The notes: generated by a model from the sequence alone, not told the origin. 64,000 nt of DNA from JALORV01 sp963766365 (GCA_963766365.1 CAVXZK010000006.1:248001-312000), one strand, 5' to 3'; shown: positions 34,591 through 43,694, counted from the stretch's first letter. Made by a program: numbers and translations.

Positions 34591-35109
34591 CTACTTGATG
34601 CGCGTGAGTTTCGGCCGTTCGCCGCGCGGCGCCGGCGGGGTGTCATCGGGTGGATTGTTGCTCGCCTGATCGCCGTTCGAGGATTCGGTCGCAAGGTCAG
34701 TGGAGGTCGCAGCGCCCCGAACCGGCACCAGCGCCATGGGCGGACGCGCGCCTGCGGGCGCGGGACCAGCGGGTTCGACGCCGGCAGGCGCCGCGCCGCG
34801 CGCGACTTCGAAGGCCATGCCCTGCCCATTTTCGCGGGCGTACACGGCGATCACCTTCTCGATGGGAACAAAGACCTCGCGCGCGACACCACCAAAGCGC
34901 GCCTGGAACTCGATCGCATCGTTTCCCAGTTGCAGACGGTTGGTCGCGAGCGGCGAGATATTCAGGACGATTTCGCCGTTCTTGACGAATTCGCGCGGCA
35001 CCCGGACCGTGTCATCGGCCAGAACCGCGATGTACGGCGTATAGCCGGAGTCCGTGCACCACTGGTGGATCGCACGGATCAGATACGGCTTGGTCGACAG
35101 TTCCGACAT
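34591..35109 (-). CDS. sspB: ClpXP adaptor / stringent starvation protein B
   Basis: 172 aa. Residues 1-105 form the SspB substrate-binding domain (TKPYLIRAIHQWCTDSGYTP; DDTVRVPREFV; GEIVLNISPLAT). A long Pro/Ala-rich linker leads to the C-terminal ClpX-binding motif RPKLTRIK. It tethers ssrA-tagged proteins to ClpXP. ATG 35109 is preferred to the start six codons upstream. It sits 19 bp after sspA, as in most proteobacteria. Confidence 0.93.
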   Translation of the reverse strand: MSELSTKPYLIRAIHQWCTDSGYTPYIAVLADDTVRVPREFVKNGEIVLNISPLATNRLQLGNDAIEFQARFGGVAREVFVPIEKVIAVYARENGQGMAFEVARGAAPAGVEPAGPAPAGARPPMALVPVRGAATSTDLATESSNGDQASNNPPDDTPPAPRGERPKLTRIK

Positions 35110-35128
35110 GAATGACGGGGCCGGCAAT

Positions 35129-35731
35129 CTACCGGCGCATCACCTTTTCCGACGGCGTCAGGGCTTCAATGTACGCCGGCCGCGAGAAGATGCGTTCCGC
35201 GTATTTCATCAGCGGAGCAGCCGTTTTCGGCAGATCAATGCCGTAGTGATCAAGGCGCCACAGCAGCGGTGCCAGTGCCACGTCGAGCATCGAGAAATCC
35301 TCGCCCAGCATGTACTTGTTCTTGAGCATGATCGGGGCCAGCTGTGTCAGGCGATCCCGAATCGTCGACCTTGCCTTCTCGATCAGCTTCTGGTTGGTGC
35401 TGTTTTCGAGAGCCTGCACGTGGACGAACAGTTCCCGCTCGAAGTTGAACAGGAACAGCCGCGTCCGCGCCCGCATCACCGGATCCGCCGGCATCAGCTG
35501 CGGATGCGGGAACCGCTCATCGATGTACTCGTTGATGATGTTCGACTCGTACAGCACCAGGTCGCGCTCTACCAGGATCGGCACCTGCCCGTAGGGGTTC
35601 ATCACGTTGATGTCCTCGGGCTTGTTGAACAGATCCACGTCGCGGATCTCGAAGTCCATGCCCTTCTCGAACAGCACGAAGCGGCAGCGCTGCGAAAACG
35701 GGCAGGTGGTTCCGGAGTAGAGCACCATCAT
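35129..35731 (-). CDS. sspA: Stringent starvation protein A (glutathione S-transferase fold)
   Basis: 200 aa. Start MMVLYSGTTCPFSQRCRFVLFEKG, with MNPYGQVPILVERDLVLYESNIINEYIDERFP as the GST N-terminal domain. SspA binds RNA polymerase and affects stress and virulence gene expression. Two adjacent ATGs (35731 and 35728) are possible starts. It follows petC, the usual betaproteobacterial order. Confidence 0.93.
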   Translation of the reverse strand: MMVLYSGTTCPFSQRCRFVLFEKGMDFEIRDVDLFNKPEDINVMNPYGQVPILVERDLVLYESNIINEYIDERFPHPQLMPADPVMRARTRLFLFNFERELFVHVQALENSTNQKLIEKARSTIRDRLTQLAPIMLKNKYMLGEDFSMLDVALAPLLWRLDHYGIDLPKTAAPLMKYAERIFSRPAYIEALTPSEKVMRR

Positions 35732-35842
35732 CTTTGTTATCCCTTGTGCGACGGGGCGGTCGCGTCTTCGTCGATGCGGCGCGGAGCGCCGCCCTGTCCT
35801 GCGGGCGCCGGGACGCCCCAAGCCCGCAGGTCAAAACAAACC

Positions 35843-35887
35843 GCACGGCGCGCACGTGCGACCTGCGGGGTCGCGTGCATGCCGTGC
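35843..35887 (-). repeat. Palindromic intergenic repeat, copy C
   Basis: Outer arms GCACGGC/GCCGTGC enclose GCACGTGCGACC-TGCGG-GGTCGCGTGC. The 32-bp core (35850-35881) is 26/32 identical to copy A. It lies between petC and sspA. A degenerate core, GTGCGAC-GGGGCG-GTCGCGT, occurs at 35746-35765 in the same gap. Confidence 0.6.
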
Positions 35888-35891
35888 GCCA

Positions 35892-36749
35892 TTACTTGAT
35901 GTTCTTCCAGTACACCGAGTTCAGGTGCCAGGCGACCACCGCGAACAGCGTCAGGAACACCAGCACCCAGACGCCGATGCGCTGGCGCGTCGACTTCGAC
36001 GGATCGGTGATGAATGCAAGAAAGGCAACGACATCGGCGGCGTCTGCGTCGAACTGGCGCGACTGCTGCGGATCAACCGGCCTGAACGTGTAGGCGAAGC
36101 TTTCGTTCGCCGGGCCCTTCAACTCGGCTTCCGTCTTGGTGGCGTTACCGTCGACGTCATACACCGTCGTGGTCTGCACGAAACCCGCATGCCCGGTCTT
36201 CGGATCGACGTGTCTGTGCGTCGACACCAGGGTGGCCTCGCGCGGACCCTGGCGATCCCAGAAGATGTGGGGCATGCCGATGTTCGGATAGGCGATGTTG
36301 TTCCAGCCGGTTGGGGTGCTGTTGTCACGGTAGTAGCCGCGCAGCAGCGTATAGATGTAGTCGGTACCCTTGAAGTCGAACGACGTCCGGGCGCGGGTAA
36401 TGACCGAGAGGTCCGGCGGAGTCTTGCCGAACCAAACCTTGGCCTCGGCAGGCGACATCGCGATGCGCAGAGGGTCACCGACCTTCTGGTTGCCGAAGAT
36501 CAGGAATTCCCTGATCTGCCGTTCGTCGAGGCCAATCTGCTCAAGACGGTTCCAGCGCACCAGGTTGGCGCTGTGGCAGCCCATGCAGTAGTTAACGAAC
36601 AGCCGTGCGCCGTTCTGCAGCGAACCGAAGTTCGTGGCGCGGTCGCTCGGCCAGCGCTCGATCGGGATCGCGGCCCCGGCGGCAATTGCGCCCCCAGCCG
36701 CGCACAGCAGCCCCAGCGCAACAAGCAGGCGGGTGATGGTCTTCTTCAT
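35892..36749 (-). CDS. petC: Cytochrome c1 of the bc1 complex
   Basis: 285 aa. A signal peptide (about 1-25) is followed by the haem c site NYCMGCHSANLV, and a C-terminal anchor helix (GVWVLVFLTLFAVVAWHL) holds it in the membrane. It receives electrons from the Rieske centre and passes them to soluble cytochromes. Third gene of petABC. Confidence 0.95.
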   Translation of the reverse strand: MKKTITRLLVALGLLCAAGGAIAAGAAIPIERWPSDRATNFGSLQNGARLFVNYCMGCHSANLVRWNRLEQIGLDERQIREFLIFGNQKVGDPLRIAMSPAEAKVWFGKTPPDLSVITRARTSFDFKGTDYIYTLLRGYYRDNSTPTGWNNIAYPNIGMPHIFWDRQGPREATLVSTHRHVDPKTGHAGFVQTTTVYDVDGNATKTEAELKGPANESFAYTFRPVDPQQSRQFDADAADVVAFLAFITDPSKSTRQRIGVWVLVFLTLFAVVAWHLNSVYWKNIK

Positions 36750-36765
36750 TCTTTCCCCGGCGCTC

Positions 36766-38148
36766 TCAGTGCGGTTTGAAGGTCACGCGATCCGGAACCG
36801 GCTTGAACGATCCCATCCGGCTCCACCACGGCATCAGCGCAAAGAACGCGAAATAGATGACCGTGCCGATCATCGAGATGTACTGCCCGGCCTGCGACGG
36901 TGGTTGCGTGCCGAAGTAGCCGAGCACCACGAAGGCGACGACCCAGGCGATCAGCAGCCAGAAGTGCCACGTCGGCCGGTAGCGCATTGACTTGGCAGGC
37001 GACTGGTCAAGCCACGGCAGCCCGAGGAAGATCATCACCGAGGCTCCCATCAGCACGACACCCCAGAACTTCGCGTCGAGCGTGAAGTAGCCAAGCAGCA
37101 GAACCAGCGTGCCGACGGCGATCGCGCCCCGCACGATCGGGTTGCGCACCGTAAGCAGCATCAGTGCGGACAGCGCGATGGTGCCGACTGCGAGCACGAC
37201 CATGAACTGCTCGGTCGTCGCGCGCAGGATCGAATAGAACGGCGTGAAGTACCAGACCGGCGCGATGTGCGACGGCGTCGCCAGCGAGTCCGCCGGGATG
37301 AAATTGTTCCACTCGAGGAAGTAGCCGCCCATCTCCGGCGCAAAGAACACGACGAAGAAGAAGATCATCAGGAAGATCGCGAGCCAGAAGATGTCGTGCA
37401 CCGTGTAGTAGGGGTGGAACGGGATGCCGTCCACCGGCCTGCCGTTCGCGTCGAGCTTCTTCTTGATTTCGACGCCGTCCGGGTTGTTGGAGCCGACATC
37501 GTGCAGCGCGAGGATGTGCGCGGCCACCAGGCCGATCAGAACCAGCGGGATGGCAATCACATGGAACGCGAAGAAGCGGTTCAGCGTGGCATCCCCGATC
37601 ACGTAGTCACCCCGGATGAAGATCGCCAGGTCAGGCCCGATCAGCGGGATCGCGCCGAACAGGTTGACGATCACCTGCGCGCCCCAGTAGCTCATCTGGC
37701 CCCAGGGAAGCAGGTAGCCGAAGAAGGCTTCGCCCATCAGGCACAGGAAGATCAGGCAACCGAAGATCCAGACCAGTTCACGCGGTGCGCGGTAGCTGCC
37801 GTACATCAGGCCGCGGAACATGTGCAGGTAGACGACGATGAAGAAGAACGAGGCACCGGTGGAGTGCATGTAGCGGATGAACCATCCACCGGGCACGTCG
37901 CGCATGATGTATTCGACGGACGCGAAAGCAAGGGCCGCATCCGGCTTGTAGTTCATCACCAGGAAGATGCCGGTGATGATCTGGATCGCCAGGACCGTGA
38001 TCGCCAGGCCGCCGAAGATGTACCAGATGTTGAAGTTCTTCGGTGCGTAGTACTCGGACAGGTGCTTGCGGTATTCCGCCATCACCGTCGGCATGCGCTG
38101 GTCGAACCAGCCGGCTACCCCGGCGTAGGGAGTCTTGTATTCAGCCAT
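36766..38148 (-). CDS. petB: Cytochrome b of the bc1 complex
   Basis: 460 aa, 8 or more transmembrane segments. The haem-ligating His pairs lie in the second helix region (YMHSTGASFFFIVVYLHMFRG) and the fourth (RFFAFHVIAIPLVLIGLVAAH). The quinol-oxidation PEWY-like element is replaced by ADSLATPSHIAPVWYFTPFY. It is the full-length bacterial form. Gap to petA 17 bp. Confidence 0.96.
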   Translation of the reverse strand: MAEYKTPYAGVAGWFDQRMPTVMAEYRKHLSEYYAPKNFNIWYIFGGLAITVLAIQIITGIFLVMNYKPDAALAFASVEYIMRDVPGGWFIRYMHSTGASFFFIVVYLHMFRGLMYGSYRAPRELVWIFGCLIFLCLMGEAFFGYLLPWGQMSYWGAQVIVNLFGAIPLIGPDLAIFIRGDYVIGDATLNRFFAFHVIAIPLVLIGLVAAHILALHDVGSNNPDGVEIKKKLDANGRPVDGIPFHPYYTVHDIFWLAIFLMIFFFVVFFAPEMGGYFLEWNNFIPADSLATPSHIAPVWYFTPFYSILRATTEQFMVVLAVGTIALSALMLLTVRNPIVRGAIAVGTLVLLLGYFTLDAKFWGVVLMGASVMIFLGLPWLDQSPAKSMRYRPTWHFWLLIAWVVAFVVLGYFGTQPPSQAGQYISMIGTVIYFAFFALMPWWSRMGSFKPVPDRVTFKPH

Positions 38149-38165
38149 CGACGGATTCCCTGAAA

Positions 38166-38786
38166 TCAGGCGTTGGAGTCGTCACCGATCAGGACGAGGG
38201 TGTCCGACAGGTACTTGTGCGGCGGGACCGGGAGGTTGTCCGGCGCGGGCTTGTTCTTGAATACGCGCCCGGCCAGGTCGAACGTTGAGCCGTGGCACGG
38301 GCACAGGAACCCCTGGTCGGCGCCGAGCTGCGAATTCTGGTTCGGGCCGAACGGACCGGCCGGCGAACAGCCGAGGTGCGTGCAGATGCCGACCGCGATG
38401 AGGTACTCGGGCTTGCGCGAGCGGAACTCGTTCTGAGCGTACTCCGGCGTCGGATACTGCGTGCGTTGTGACTTGGGATCGGCAACTTCGCCATCGACCT
38501 TCTTGATCGACTGCAGCATCTCGGGCGTGCGGCGCAGTACCCAGACCGGAACGCCGCGCCACTCCACAGTCTTCATTTCGCCAGGCGCCATTCCTCCCAC
38601 GTCGAATTCGACCGGAGCACCCGCGGCCTTCGCGCGCTCCGACGGAGCGAAGGACGCAACGAACGGAACCGCCATCGCGACGGCCCCGGCACCGCCGACA
38701 GCGGCGGCAACAGCAATGGCGTTGCGGCGCTCTTTGTCGACTCCCGCAGGCAGTTCGCCGGCGGAAACTGAAGTCGGTGTGGACAT
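38166..38786 (-). CDS. petA: Rieske iron-sulfur protein of the bc1 complex
   Basis: 206 aa. The cluster-binding boxes CTHLGC and CPCHGS are both present. The N-terminal region KERRNAIAVAAAVGGAGAVA is a twin-arginine type membrane anchor, so export should need the TatABC system encoded 3-5 kb away. ATG 38786 is used; the 23 codons upstream are not family-like. First gene of the leftward petABC operon. Confidence 0.96.
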   Translation of the reverse strand: MSTPTSVSAGELPAGVDKERRNAIAVAAAVGGAGAVAMAVPFVASFAPSERAKAAGAPVEFDVGGMAPGEMKTVEWRGVPVWVLRRTPEMLQSIKKVDGEVADPKSQRTQYPTPEYAQNEFRSRKPEYLIAVGICTHLGCSPAGPFGPNQNSQLGADQGFLCPCHGSTFDLAGRVFKNKPAPDNLPVPPHKYLSDTLVLIGDDSNA

Positions 38787-39118
38787 AAAAACCCCGAATG
38801 GATGAAGGCCGGACTCGCCGCGGCTGCGCGCTGGCCGGATGTCGGCCCACTGCAAAACAACGCCCCCGCACGGCAGCCCGCGATTCTACTGCAAGTGGCA
38901 AGGGTGACCGCCACCGCTTGTGGACGCCTTGGGCGGGTACCGGCCACTACAATGCGCGCGACCCTGATTCGCCGGCGCTCGGTTGCGCCGTCGCGGGCAG
39001 GTGGTGCCCACGACGGCGGCGGGCATGGCCCGGTCGTACGATGCCCGATCACCCGCCGATCGGACGCGTTCTGTCGGGGCTCCTCTCACAGTCGACACTG
39101 GGCGGCACGGGGGTATTC
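38787..39118. other. 332-bp divergent intergenic region between petA and mscL
   Basis: No supported gene. Leftward, TAGAAT (complement of 38883-38888) is a -10-like element for petABC. Rightward, TACAAT (38948-38953) is a -10-like element for mscL. Neither has a convincing -35 box at normal spacing. Confidence 0.45.
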
Positions 39119-39538
39119 ATGGGCATGTTGAAGGAGTTTCGCGAGTTTGCGGTCAAGGGCAACGTCATTGACCTGGCGGTCGGCATCATCATCGGCGCGG
39201 CGTTCGGCAGGATCGTCGATTCGTTGGTCAAGGACGTGGTGATGCCGATCGTCAATGCCCTGTTCGGCGGAGCTGTCGATTTCTCCAACAAATACTGGGT
39301 GCTGTCAGGCAACGTGCCCGCCGGCGCCCCGCTCGAGGCGGCGCAGAAGTCCGGGGTCGTGTTTGCGTGGGGCAACTTCGTCACCGTGCTGCTCAACTTC
39401 ATCCTGCTGGCCTTTGTCATCTTCTGGATGGTGAAGGCGGTGAACCGGGTCAAGGCGCATGCCGACGCTGCGCCGCCACCGACGCCGGAAGACGTCACGT
39501 TGCTCCGCGAAATCCGCGACGAACTGAAGCGCCGTTAG
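39119..39538 (+). CDS. mscL: Large-conductance mechanosensitive channel
   Basis: 139 aa. The N-terminal MLKEFREFAVKGNVIDLAVG, IIIGAAFGRIVDSLVKDVVMP (pore helix) and VKAVNRVKAHA are typical MscL. It opens under membrane tension to release solutes during hypo-osmotic shock. ATG 39119 places the start at the normal position; the longer frame is spurious. Confidence 0.96.
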   Translation: MGMLKEFREFAVKGNVIDLAVGIIIGAAFGRIVDSLVKDVVMPIVNALFGGAVDFSNKYWVLSGNVPAGAPLEAAQKSGVVFAWGNFVTVLLNFILLAFVIFWMVKAVNRVKAHADAAPPPTPEDVTLLREIRDELKRR

Positions 39539-39542
39539 GGCG

Positions 39543-39572
39543 CTGCGCCGCGCTGCTGGCCGCGCGGCGCAG
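39543..39572 (+). terminator. Hairpin after mscL
   Basis: A perfect 11-bp stem CTGCGCCGCGC/GCGCGGCGCAG with 8-nt loop starts 5 bp after the mscL stop. No T-run follows, so termination is inferred from position and stability only. Confidence 0.45.
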
Positions 39573-39659
39573 AGGGTCTGCAATAATCGACGTCCTGCCG
39601 GCTGACCGCAGCGCGATCAGCCGGCATCGCTATTGCTCCGACCTGTTTCGGAAACAGTC

Positions 39660-40826
39660 ATGCTTCGCCGAATCTGGCTGATCTTTGCGCAAGCAACGAC
39701 GATTGGCCTCGCCCTCCTCTTTGTGGTCTCCACGCTGCGGCCGGAGTGGCTGGCTCGCGCGCCGACCACACCGGCGCCCGCTCTGCCGGTACCCACGGTG
39801 AAGCAGGCAACTCCCGCTGCAGTGCCGTCACCCGGCGCCGCGGCGGGCAGCTACGCCGGCGCGGTGGCGGTCGCCGCCGCGGCGGTGGTCAACGTCTACA
39901 CGACGAAGGAAGTGCAGCGGCGCGGCGTCCCCGCCGATCCACTGTATCGCTACTTCTTTGGCGACTCGCGCGGCGCGCCCGATCGCGTGGCGAGCCTGGG
40001 ATCGGGAGTCATCGCGACGGCGGACGGCTACATTCTGACCAACAATCACGTCGTACAGGCGGCCGACGAAATTGCCGTGGCGCTGGCCGACGGCCGCCAG
40101 TTCGATGCGCGCCTGGTGGGCGCCGATCCGGAGAGCGACCTTGCGGTGCTGAAGGTCGAAGCCACCGGCCTGCCGATCATCACCTTCGGCAGCGACGACG
40201 CGCTCAAGGTCGGTGACATCGTGCTGGCCATTGGCAACCCGTTCGACGTCGGCCAGACGGTGACGATGGGTATCGTTTCCGCGCTGGGCCGCTCCAACCT
40301 GGGCATCAACGTCTTCGAGAATTTCATCCAGACCGACGCAGCGATCAACCAGGGCAATTCCGGTGGCGCGCTGGTCGATTCAACCGGTCATCTGGTCGGC
40401 ATCAACACGGCGATCTTCTCGCGTACCGGCGGCTCGATCGGCATCGGGTTCGCCATCCCCGCAACGCTGGTGCGGCAGGTGATGAACGACCTCATCAAGA
40501 CCGGCAAGGTGACGCGCGGCTACTTTGGCGTCGAGCCCGAGGACATCACGGCGGAAGCGGCCGACCTACTGAAGCTCTCGCGGGCTGATGGCGTCGTGCT
40601 GAAAGGCGTGCAGCGCGCGAGCCCGGCCGGGCGTGCGGGCCTTGAGCCTGGCGACGTCATCGTGACGATCAACGGCCAGAAGGTCACCAGCAGCCGCAGC
40701 ATGCTGAATCAGATTGCCCAGCTGCCTCCCGGATCGAACGCCAGCGTGCGCGTGCTGCGCTCGGGCAAGGAACTGGAACTGCCGGTCACGGTGGGCGAAC
40801 GGCCGACCTTCCGCCGGCCGCAGTAA
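39660..40826 (+). CDS. DegS-like membrane-anchored serine protease with one PDZ domain
   Basis: 388 aa. An N-terminal anchor (IWLIFAQATTIGLALLFVV) is followed by a Pro/Ala-rich linker. The HtrA triad is His in TNNHVV, Asp in SDLAVLKV and Ser in NQGNSGGALV. A single PDZ domain covers about residues 290-380 (KVTRGYFGVEPEDI; AGLEPGDVIVTINGQKV). One PDZ and a membrane anchor match DegS rather than DegP. It converges on the Sel1 gene beside tatCBA, a conserved betaproteobacterial neighbourhood. Confidence 0.93.
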   Translation: MLRRIWLIFAQATTIGLALLFVVSTLRPEWLARAPTTPAPALPVPTVKQATPAAVPSPGAAAGSYAGAVAVAAAAVVNVYTTKEVQRRGVPADPLYRYFFGDSRGAPDRVASLGSGVIATADGYILTNNHVVQAADEIAVALADGRQFDARLVGADPESDLAVLKVEATGLPIITFGSDDALKVGDIVLAIGNPFDVGQTVTMGIVSALGRSNLGINVFENFIQTDAAINQGNSGGALVDSTGHLVGINTAIFSRTGGSIGIGFAIPATLVRQVMNDLIKTGKVTRGYFGVEPEDITAEAADLLKLSRADGVVLKGVQRASPAGRAGLEPGDVIVTINGQKVTSSRSMLNQIAQLPPGSNASVRVLRSGKELELPVTVGERPTFRRPQ

Positions 40827-40847
40827 GCCGCGTGCCTAGCGCGGCTT
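40825..40847. terminator. Bidirectional hairpin between convergent genes
   Basis: An 8-bp perfect stem AAGCCGCG/CGCGGCTT (40825-40832 and 40840-40847) overlaps the stop codon of the Sel1 gene (40836-40838). It lies just after the stop of the protease gene. Confidence 0.55.
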
Positions 40848-41513
40848 GTCGAGCTTTTCCCGCATCTCCCGTGCCTTGAGCGCGGCGACGGCATCACCAC
40901 CGCCGGCGGCGATGCCGTACCAGTAGAAGGCACGCATCGTGTCCGCAGCCACCCCGTTGCCGTGCTCGTAGAGGCTGCCGGTGATGTAGGCGGCTCCTTG
41001 ATCGCCCTGCTCTGCCGCCCGCTCGTACCAGCGCGCGGCCTCGGCCAGGTCAACCGGAGCGCCGCGTCCGAGGAAATACTGTGTCGCCACGGCCACCTGC
41101 GCATCCCGGTAGCCCTGTTCGGCCGCCTTGCGAAACCACACGGTGGCCTCCGGCAGCGAGCGCTGGACCAGTTCGCCGCGCTCGAACAACAGTCCGAGCG
41201 CGTACTGCGCCCGTGCAAATCCTCCATCCGCTGACCTCCGGAGCCATTGCACCCCACCGGCGGGGTCCGGCTGTCCGCCTTCGCCCTCCAGCAGCATCAC
41301 CGCGAGGTTGAACTGAGCGACGCGATGCTTGCGCTCGGCGCCCTTGCGAAACAGCTGTTGGGCGCGGACCAGATCGCTGGCCTGGTAGGCGGCATAGCCT
41401 TCCGCGAGCTCGGCATCGCCGTCCGGCACGACCTGCAGCCGTGCGCCGTGCGCGGCCGTGACCAGCAGGGCGAACACCAGCAACAGCAGCAGCCGAAGCG
41501 GCCGGGCAATCAC
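40836..41513 (-). CDS. Exported Sel1-like repeat protein
   Basis: 225 aa. A signal peptide (ARPLRLLLLLVFALLVTAAHG) is followed by about four Sel1/TPR-like repeats (RVAQFNLAVMLLEGEG; RAQYALGLLFERGE; DAQVAVATQYFLGRG; GAAYITGSLYEHGNG). Such solenoids mediate protein contacts; the partner is unknown. The start is GTG 41513, 25 bp after tatC; the longer frame runs into tatC and is spurious. No strong ribosome-binding site is seen. Confidence 0.8.
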   Translation of the reverse strand: MIARPLRLLLLLVFALLVTAAHGARLQVVPDGDAELAEGYAAYQASDLVRAQQLFRKGAERKHRVAQFNLAVMLLEGEGGQPDPAGGVQWLRRSADGGFARAQYALGLLFERGELVQRSLPEATVWFRKAAEQGYRDAQVAVATQYFLGRGAPVDLAEAARWYERAAEQGDQGAAYITGSLYEHGNGVAADTMRAFYWYGIAAGGGDAVAALKAREMREKLDKPR

Positions 41514-41538
41514 GTGTGCGGCCCGACGCGTGCGTGCA

Positions 41539-42309
41539 TCACGGCGCTTCCGGTGCGGCCGCCTCGTCGGCGTCCTTGGGCTTGGCCAGGAAGCGAGCGA
41601 GGAAGATCCCCAACTCATAGAGCACGCACAGCGGGATGGCGAGCAACAGTTGCGACAGCACATCCGGAGGCGTGAAGATCGCGGCGACGATGAATGCACC
41701 GACGATGACGTAGGGGCGCGCCTGCTTCAGCTTCTCGATGCTGGCAATGCGGAACCGCGCCAGCAGCACGACGATGATCGGCACCTCGAAGGTCAGGCCG
41801 AACGCCAGGAACATGCCCATCACGAAGCTGAAATAGGCCTCGATGTCGGGCGAGACATTCACCGAGATCGGGGCAAACCCGGCGATGAACTTGAAGACGA
41901 ACCCGAACACGATGAAGTAGCAGTACGCCATGCCGAGCGCAAACATGAAGACGCTCGACGCGATCAGCGGCGCGGCCAGCTTTCTTTCATGCTTGTAAAG
42001 CCCGGGGGCGACGAAGGCCCACGCCTGCCACAGGACGTAAGGCAGCGCGATCAGCAGCGCGCAGAACAGCGTCACCTTCAGCGGCACCATGAACGGCGTG
42101 ATGACCCCGGTCGCGAGCAACTTGGACCCGGCTGGCAGCGCCGCCATCATCGGCTGCGACAACAGGTCGAAGATGTCCTTCATGAACGGGGTGAGCGCCA
42201 GGAACACGATGACGACCGCGAGCGCAGCTCGCACCAGCCGCTGGCGCAGCTCGACGAGGTGAGTCAGGAAACTCTGTTCCTGGCCGGGATCGGAGGCCTC
42301 GGTAGTCAA
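41539..42309 (-). CDS. tatC: Sec-independent protein translocase TatC
   Basis: 256 aa, six transmembrane helices. SFLTHLVELRQRLVRA at the N terminus and the FGLTFEVPIIVVLL segment are TatC signatures. It recognises twin-arginine signals. The start is TTG 42309, since the next Met is inside the first loop. It is followed by the Sel1 gene and preceded by tatB after 17 bp. Confidence 0.96.
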   Translation of the reverse strand: MTTEASDPGQEQSFLTHLVELRQRLVRAALAVVIVFLALTPFMKDIFDLLSQPMMAALPAGSKLLATGVITPFMVPLKVTLFCALLIALPYVLWQAWAFVAPGLYKHERKLAAPLIASSVFMFALGMAYCYFIVFGFVFKFIAGFAPISVNVSPDIEAYFSFVMGMFLAFGLTFEVPIIVVLLARFRIASIEKLKQARPYVIVGAFIVAAIFTPPDVLSQLLLAIPLCVLYELGIFLARFLAKPKDADEAAAPEAP

Positions 42310-42326
42310 TTTGTCGCCTTGACGGG

Positions 42327-42848
42327 TTAGCGCCGGATGCGTGGCCGATTCATCCGGGCACGCGGTGCGTACTTGCGACGTGAACGTCCTGCCGCCTCCG
42401 GCATGGCGAGCTGCCTCTTCAGCTTGTCGAGTTCATCGGACAACTCGTCAATGCTGGGCCCGGGCTTGTAGCGGCGCGCGAACCGCGTATTCATCCAGCC
42501 GTCCGCTTCTCCCCACTGGTCGGTCAGCTTGTCCGAACCCAGGGTCGACAGGTCGACGCTGCCGGTCGGGTTCGCCGCGGAATTCAGGCTCGACTCGATG
42601 CCCTTGACCTCGCCCTGAACGGCCGTTTCGAATTCGTGTGCGATGCCGCGTGCCTGCTCCTGGAGCTTCTTGAGCTCGGCGACCTCGATCTCGCGGTTGA
42701 TGTCCGCCTTGACCTGGCTGACGTAGCGCTGTGCCTTGCCCGCCCATTCGCCGACGGTGCGTGCCACCTTGGGCAGGCGCTCGGGTCCGAGCACCACCAG
42801 GGCCACGGCACTGATCAAAGCCAATTCGCCGAAACTGAAATCGAACAT
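42327..42848 (-). CDS. tatB: Sec-independent protein translocase TatB
   Basis: 173 aa. The single N-terminal helix FDFSFGELALISAVALVVLG with PERLPKVARTVGEW is typical, followed by an amphipathic helix and a polar tail rich in Arg. It forms the receptor complex with TatC. Confidence 0.95.
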   Translation of the reverse strand: MFDFSFGELALISAVALVVLGPERLPKVARTVGEWAGKAQRYVSQVKADINREIEVAELKKLQEQARGIAHEFETAVQGEVKGIESSLNSAANPTGSVDLSTLGSDKLTDQWGEADGWMNTRFARRYKPGPSIDELSDELDKLKRQLAMPEAAGRSRRKYAPRARMNRPRIRR

Positions 42849-42922
42849 CCGCGGCCGTCAGGTCGGAAGGTGAAACGCAGGTGCGCCCCGGCCACCGCGG
42901 GCGCTCGAGACATGCAGGCCGA

Positions 42923-43144
42923 TCAGGACTTCTCTTTGGCCTGGACGTCGATAGTCTGGCCGGCAACCTTCTTGGCGTCCTCCACGTTCCGGGCCGCCTC
43001 CTCGGTGCCTTCCTTCATGCCTTCCTTGAAGCCCTTGATCGCGCCGCCGAGATCCTTGCCCATGTTCTTCAGCTTGCTGGTGCCGAAGACCAGGATGATG
43101 ACGAGCAGGACGATCAACCAATGCCAGATCGAAAACGAACCCAT
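42923..43144 (-). CDS. tatA: Sec-independent protein translocase TatA
   Basis: 73 aa. The N-terminal helix MGSFSIWHWLIVLLVIILVF, the FGTSKLKNMGKDLGGAIKGF hinge and amphipathic helix are classic TatA. It forms the oligomeric pore-like component for folded protein export, for which the Rieske protein in this window is a likely client. Confidence 0.96.
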   Translation of the reverse strand: MGSFSIWHWLIVLLVIILVFGTSKLKNMGKDLGGAIKGFKEGMKEGTEEAARNVEDAKKVAGQTIDVQAKEKS

Positions 43145-43153
43145 TGCCGACTC

Positions 43154-43495
43154 CTACAGACGCTTCCACGGGCGCGGTCCGCCCAGGATGTGGATGTGCA
43201 AGTGAAAGACCTCTTGCCCGCCGTCCGGGCCGTTGTTGATCACGACGCGAAAGCCGTTGTCGCAGCCTTGTTCTTTCGCGAGCCGCGGCGCAAGGATCAT
43301 GAGTTTACCCAACAGCGCCGCGTGCTCCGGACCGGTCGTGAGCAGCGAGTCCACGTGCAGCTTCGGAACCACCAGAAGATGCACCGGCGCGGCCGGGTTG
43401 ATGTCGTGAAAAGCAAGGACTTCGTCATCCTCGTAAGCCTTGCGGCTGGGCACTTCTCCCCGCGCGATGCGGCAGAACAGGCACTTCTCGGTCAT
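43154..43495 (-). CDS. hinT: HIT-family hydrolase (HinT-like)
   Basis: 113 aa. The histidine triad HLHIHILGG is near the C terminus, with CLFCRIARGEVPS and LAFHDINPAAPVHLLVVPK upstream. HinT hydrolyses AMP-lysine and related phosphoramidates. ATG 43495 has AAGGA upstream and is preferred to the TTG one codon earlier. It bridges the histidine genes and tatABC, 9 bp before tatA. Confidence 0.93.
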   Translation of the reverse strand: MTEKCLFCRIARGEVPSRKAYEDDEVLAFHDINPAAPVHLLVVPKLHVDSLLTTGPEHAALLGKLMILAPRLAKEQGCDNGFRVVINNGPDGGQEVFHLHIHILGGPRPWKRL

Positions 43496-43505
43496 CAACT
43501 ATCCT

Positions 43506-43659
43506 TTGACGTCGTCGCGGACGTCGCGTTCCCATGCCTTGTGCCGGGCCCCTGGGGGGCCATTCATGACTTGCCCCGCTCGCGCGCATGCGCGTTCCTT
43601 GCCGCCTTTTGGCTCCGGCCACACGCTGCAACGCGCTTGACGTCCGCGTCGCGGACGCC
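43506..43659. repeat. Pair of similar GTCGCGGAC-type dyads in the hinT-hisE gap
   Basis: TTGACGTCGTCGCGGACGTC begins at 43506 and TTGACGTCCGCGTCGCGGAC begins at 43637. They are near-identical direct repeats about 131 bp apart, each with internal dyad symmetry. The 199-bp gap between hinT and hisE holds no gene I can support. Confidence 0.45.
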
Positions 43660-43694
43660 AGCCTGCACCGAAAAGCCGCCGCCCCTGTTGTCCA

